The position numbers were made by a program, and so were the translations under genes. Below the pieces are notes generated by a model. The model ran no database searches. It saw only the letters and a program-made list of their open reading frames with translations, and was not told the DNA's origin. Shown here piece after piece: positions 61,766 through 64,000 of a stretch of 64,000 nucleotides of DNA; position 1 is the stretch's first letter; each line of letters begins with the position of its first letter. The DNA is from Climacium dendroides (taxonomy: Eukaryota; Streptophyta; Bryopsida; Hypnales; Climaciaceae). The stretch is from assembly GCA_950106755.1 (NCBI GenBank), contig OX467082.1, forward strand, positions 36,084,001-36,148,000, given 5' to 3'.

Positions 61766-62160
61766 TCAAAAGTCCTCTAGGAATACTCAAATCATCAAAA
61801 TCACCCAAAAAAGTTAGTCTTCACCCCTATAGTACTTCCTATTTAAAAATTTCAGCAACTATGAGTGCTGATTTTTTGGTCCGTGCTCCAAAATAGGCTT
61901 TTTGGAGTATCAAATCTTCAAAATCACCCAAAAAATTAGTTCTTGGTTGTTGAGTCCTTCCTACATCCAAATTTCAACCACATAGTGTGCTGATTTTTAG
62001 CTCTTTACCCCAATTTGGATGCTTAGTTTCACCTAAATCCGCAAAAAATCCCAAAAAATTAGTTCTCCACTATCTAGTACATTCCACTTTAAAATTTCAG
62101 CAACTTTGTTGCTGTTTTCTACTTCCTTACCTCAAAATAGACACTTAGACTTATCCAAAT
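61766..62160. repeat. ~122-bp tandem array, left part (about 3 copies)
   Basis: The AATCACCCAAAAAATTAGTT block recurs near 61800, 61922 and 62044, each time followed by ATTTCAGCAAC-like sequence and a TGCTGATTTTT-type segment. The array breaks off after TTATCCAAAT at 62160 and resumes at 63372. Confidence 0.8.
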
Positions 62161-62382
62161 TTGATTATTAATGATTATAACTTCATTTTTTAATCTTAAA
62201 CATGTTTACATATTTTGTAGTGCTTTAAATCTTTAAAGTTTGAATTATATTGTTCATTTATTGAAAACTAACCTTCTTGTTTATACATGTAGGCATTGGA
62301 GATTGAAATGAAGGCTATTTGCAATACAAAAGAGGTAACATCTTTACATTTTTGTTGGAATATAGGTTCTACAAGTATGTAG

Positions 62383-62384
<2 letters not shown>

Positions 62385-62467
<83 letters not shown>
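62385..62467. repeat. (AT)n microsatellite, ~80 bp
   Basis: An uninterrupted AT dinucleotide run, likely to be highly variable in length and able to extrude as a cruciform. Confidence 0.97.
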
Positions 62468-62470
<3 letters not shown>

Positions 62471-62659
62471 AGCCATTGTGATATATTTTGTGTTAGTAAC
62501 TAATAAATGTTATTGAAAAAAATCACATTTTTTCTTGTTTTTGACTTTTTAATGTCATTAATTTTTGCCCATTCAAGAAATCATATGTATTCATTTTTAA
62601 TTAAATGAATTCTCTTACTTAACTACTAAATTATGTTGATGTATGACTACACATAGTTG

Positions 62660-63355
62660 TTTTACAAATCATCAAAAAATATGACTGAAAAGAATTGTTT
62701 TACACATCATTTAAAAATATAATTGGAAAAAGTCATATTTCGTGTTACTGCAAAATATGACTCACCATAGTCATATTTCACATCACTGCAAAATATGACT
62801 CACCATAGTCATATTTTACATCACTGCAAAATATGACTCACTACAGTCATATTCCATGTCATCAAAAAATATGACCCACTACAATCATATTCTATGTCAT
62901 CAAAAAATATGACTCACTACAATCATATTCCATGTCATCAAAAAATATAACTCACTGTAGACATATTCCATGTCATCAGAAAAAATGACTCACTGTAGTC
63001 ATATTCCACATTACTGCAAAATATGACTCACTCCAGTCATATTCTATGTCATCAAAAAATATGACTCGCCATAGTCATATTCCACGTAAGATTTTTTTGT
63101 TTGCCCGGGCAACTCAACAAAAAGTCAAGACCCCCCTAGTAGAGTCAAAGTATACGCCATGTTGGTATACTATGGCTAAATATGGGTATTTATACTCTTC
63201 AATTCATATGACTGCCAATATGACTAATGTTTGAAGTGACTGTTTTCAAACGATTGGAGTTAGTCATATTTCGAGTCATCTACAATGATTTCTACGTGAG
63301 TCATATTTTTTGATTTTACGACTCACTGCAGTCATATTTTGTAGTCATAAAACAC
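62660..63355. repeat. Tandem array, ~40-bp unit with AATATGACT...AGTCATATT
   Basis: More than ten copies of AAAATATGACTCACTACAGT plus CATATTCCATGTCATC-like spacer, with alternating spacer versions (CATCACTGCA and TGTCATCAAA). A less repetitive patch near 63100-63240 separates the last units. The core is shared with the array at 9105-9500. Confidence 0.9.
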
Positions 63356-63371
63356 TGCTTTTGTTGTAGTG

Positions 63372-63660
63372 AAATCACCAAAATCACCCAAAAAATTAGT
63401 TCTACCTCACTTAGTACATCCTACCTTGGAATTCTAGCAACCTTGTGTGCTGTTTTTCTACTTCCTTACCTCAAAATAGACTCTTAGACTTATCCAAATC
63501 ACCAAAAGCACCCAAAAAATTAGTTTTACTTCATTTAGTGCATCCTACCTTGGAATTTCAGCAACTTTGTACGTTGTTTTCATCTTTTCCAGCCCTAATT
63601 GGGCCTCTAAAAGTGGACCAAACATAAAATCACCCAAAAAATTTGACTTTTGATCACTTT
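63372..63660. repeat. ~122-bp tandem array, right part (about 2.5 copies)
   Basis: AAATCACCAAAATCACCCAA, then a TAGTTCTACCTCACTTAGT motif and TTGGAATTCTAGCAACC, continue the units that stop at 62160. The closest match to the unit before the gap is CTTAGACTTATCCAAATCAC near 63485. Confidence 0.8.
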
Positions 63661-64000
63661 AGGTTCATCAAACTAAAAATTTCAACACAAAATCATGTTA
63701 GAGTTAAGGGTTGGGATGAATTAAAAGACATGAGTGACTAAAATGGGGAATCAAGATGTCATGAGTTGATCTTAGGCAAAAGAAAGCTTGGTGGGAACAA
63801 AAGGTTTTTTTAACTCCGAGGACTCTTATCCATGTGAAGAAGTGAAGGTGTGAGGGTTTTCTCCGACCCAATATGAAGGTGCACTCCTTTGTGTTGGTAA
63901 TCACTTCACTTTTTTGTGCTTACCGTGCAAAAGAGCAAGGCTAGCGAAAGGCTCCGGCCCTCCCATGCCTTTGGCAGTGAGTTAGCTTTGATTCGGGGGA
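63661..64000. other. Intergenic DNA, nothing recognised
   Basis: Mixed composition with a G/C-richer end (63.9-64.0 kb) that runs off the window. No gene or repeat boundary can be supported. Confidence 0.4.

Larger units (their letters stand above)
62161..63371. mobile_element. CACTA-family segment interrupting the 122-bp array
   Basis: The right end finishes GCTTTTGTTGTAGTG (63371). Read inward it is CACTACAACAAAAGCAGTG, close to the terminus of the MITE at 6012. The interior holds an (AT)n tract and a long AATATGACT...AGTCATATT array. A short exon-like piece near 62293-62334, between a TACATGTAG acceptor-like and a GTAACA donor-like site, could be a gene remnant. The left end at 62161 does not begin with CACTA, so it is truncated or rearranged. 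Confidence 0.55.

Noticed and set aside
62660..63355. Regular short repeats resembling a CRISPR array
   Set aside because: Units are diverged, directly abutting and palindromic with repeated spacers, in plant nuclear DNA with no cas genes.

Overview
The window is nuclear DNA of a land plant. Two large, intron-rich plant genes lie head to tail on the + strand in its middle, embedded in AT-rich, transposon-laden DNA. The gene families (a phragmoplast-type KIN-12 kinesin and the plastid-division dynamin ARC5/DRP5B), the short GT-AG introns (mostly about 70-460 nt) and the divergent flanking repeats suggest a seed-free plant, perhaps a moss or other bryophyte. That placement is an inference from general character, not a sequence match.

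Left flank (1-22 kb): a decayed SWIM-zinc-finger ORF of MULE/FAR1 type (759-1630). Next is a 5.8 kb CACTA-type element (2815-8640) with matching 13-bp termini and a TTA target-site duplication, carrying a small nested CACTA MITE (6012-6164). A probable second CACTA-like element (8834-10967) holds a ~41-bp array. After that come decayed minus-strand ORFs and several copies of two dispersed repeat families. One copy is split by a TA-flanked MITE whose empty site is preserved 2.6 kb away.

Gene core (22.1-49 kb): the kinesin occupies 23660-36836 in 30 reconstructed exons whose lengths sum to an intact frame of 2670 codons. It has an N-terminal Ser/Pro-rich extension, a complete motor (residues ~283-624) and about 2000 residues of coiled coil, the architecture of POK1/POK2. 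ARC5/DRP5B occupies 40808-48363 in 19 exons (975 codons), with all GTPase motifs and an unusual ~200-residue N-terminal extension. Between them are a possible small three-exon gene of unknown function (37799-38650) and a TTA-flanked MITE (39162-39415). The kinesin family guides the cell-division plate and the dynamin constricts dividing plastids. They share a division theme, but nothing shows they are functionally coupled.

Right flank (49-64 kb): AT-rich DNA with no intact gene recognised. It holds a perfect 28-bp palindrome, a 222-bp foldback, a decayed minus-strand ORF (57.4-58.6 kb), a terminal-inverted-repeat element filled with a 48-bp minisatellite, and a 179-bp tandem duplication. It ends with a ~122-bp tandem array interrupted by a CACTA-family segment with an (AT)n tract and the same AATATGACT repeats found at 9 kb.

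No tRNA, rRNA, organellar DNA, CRISPR array or viral gene was recognised. All exon models were made by eye from splice sites, reading frame and family knowledge.
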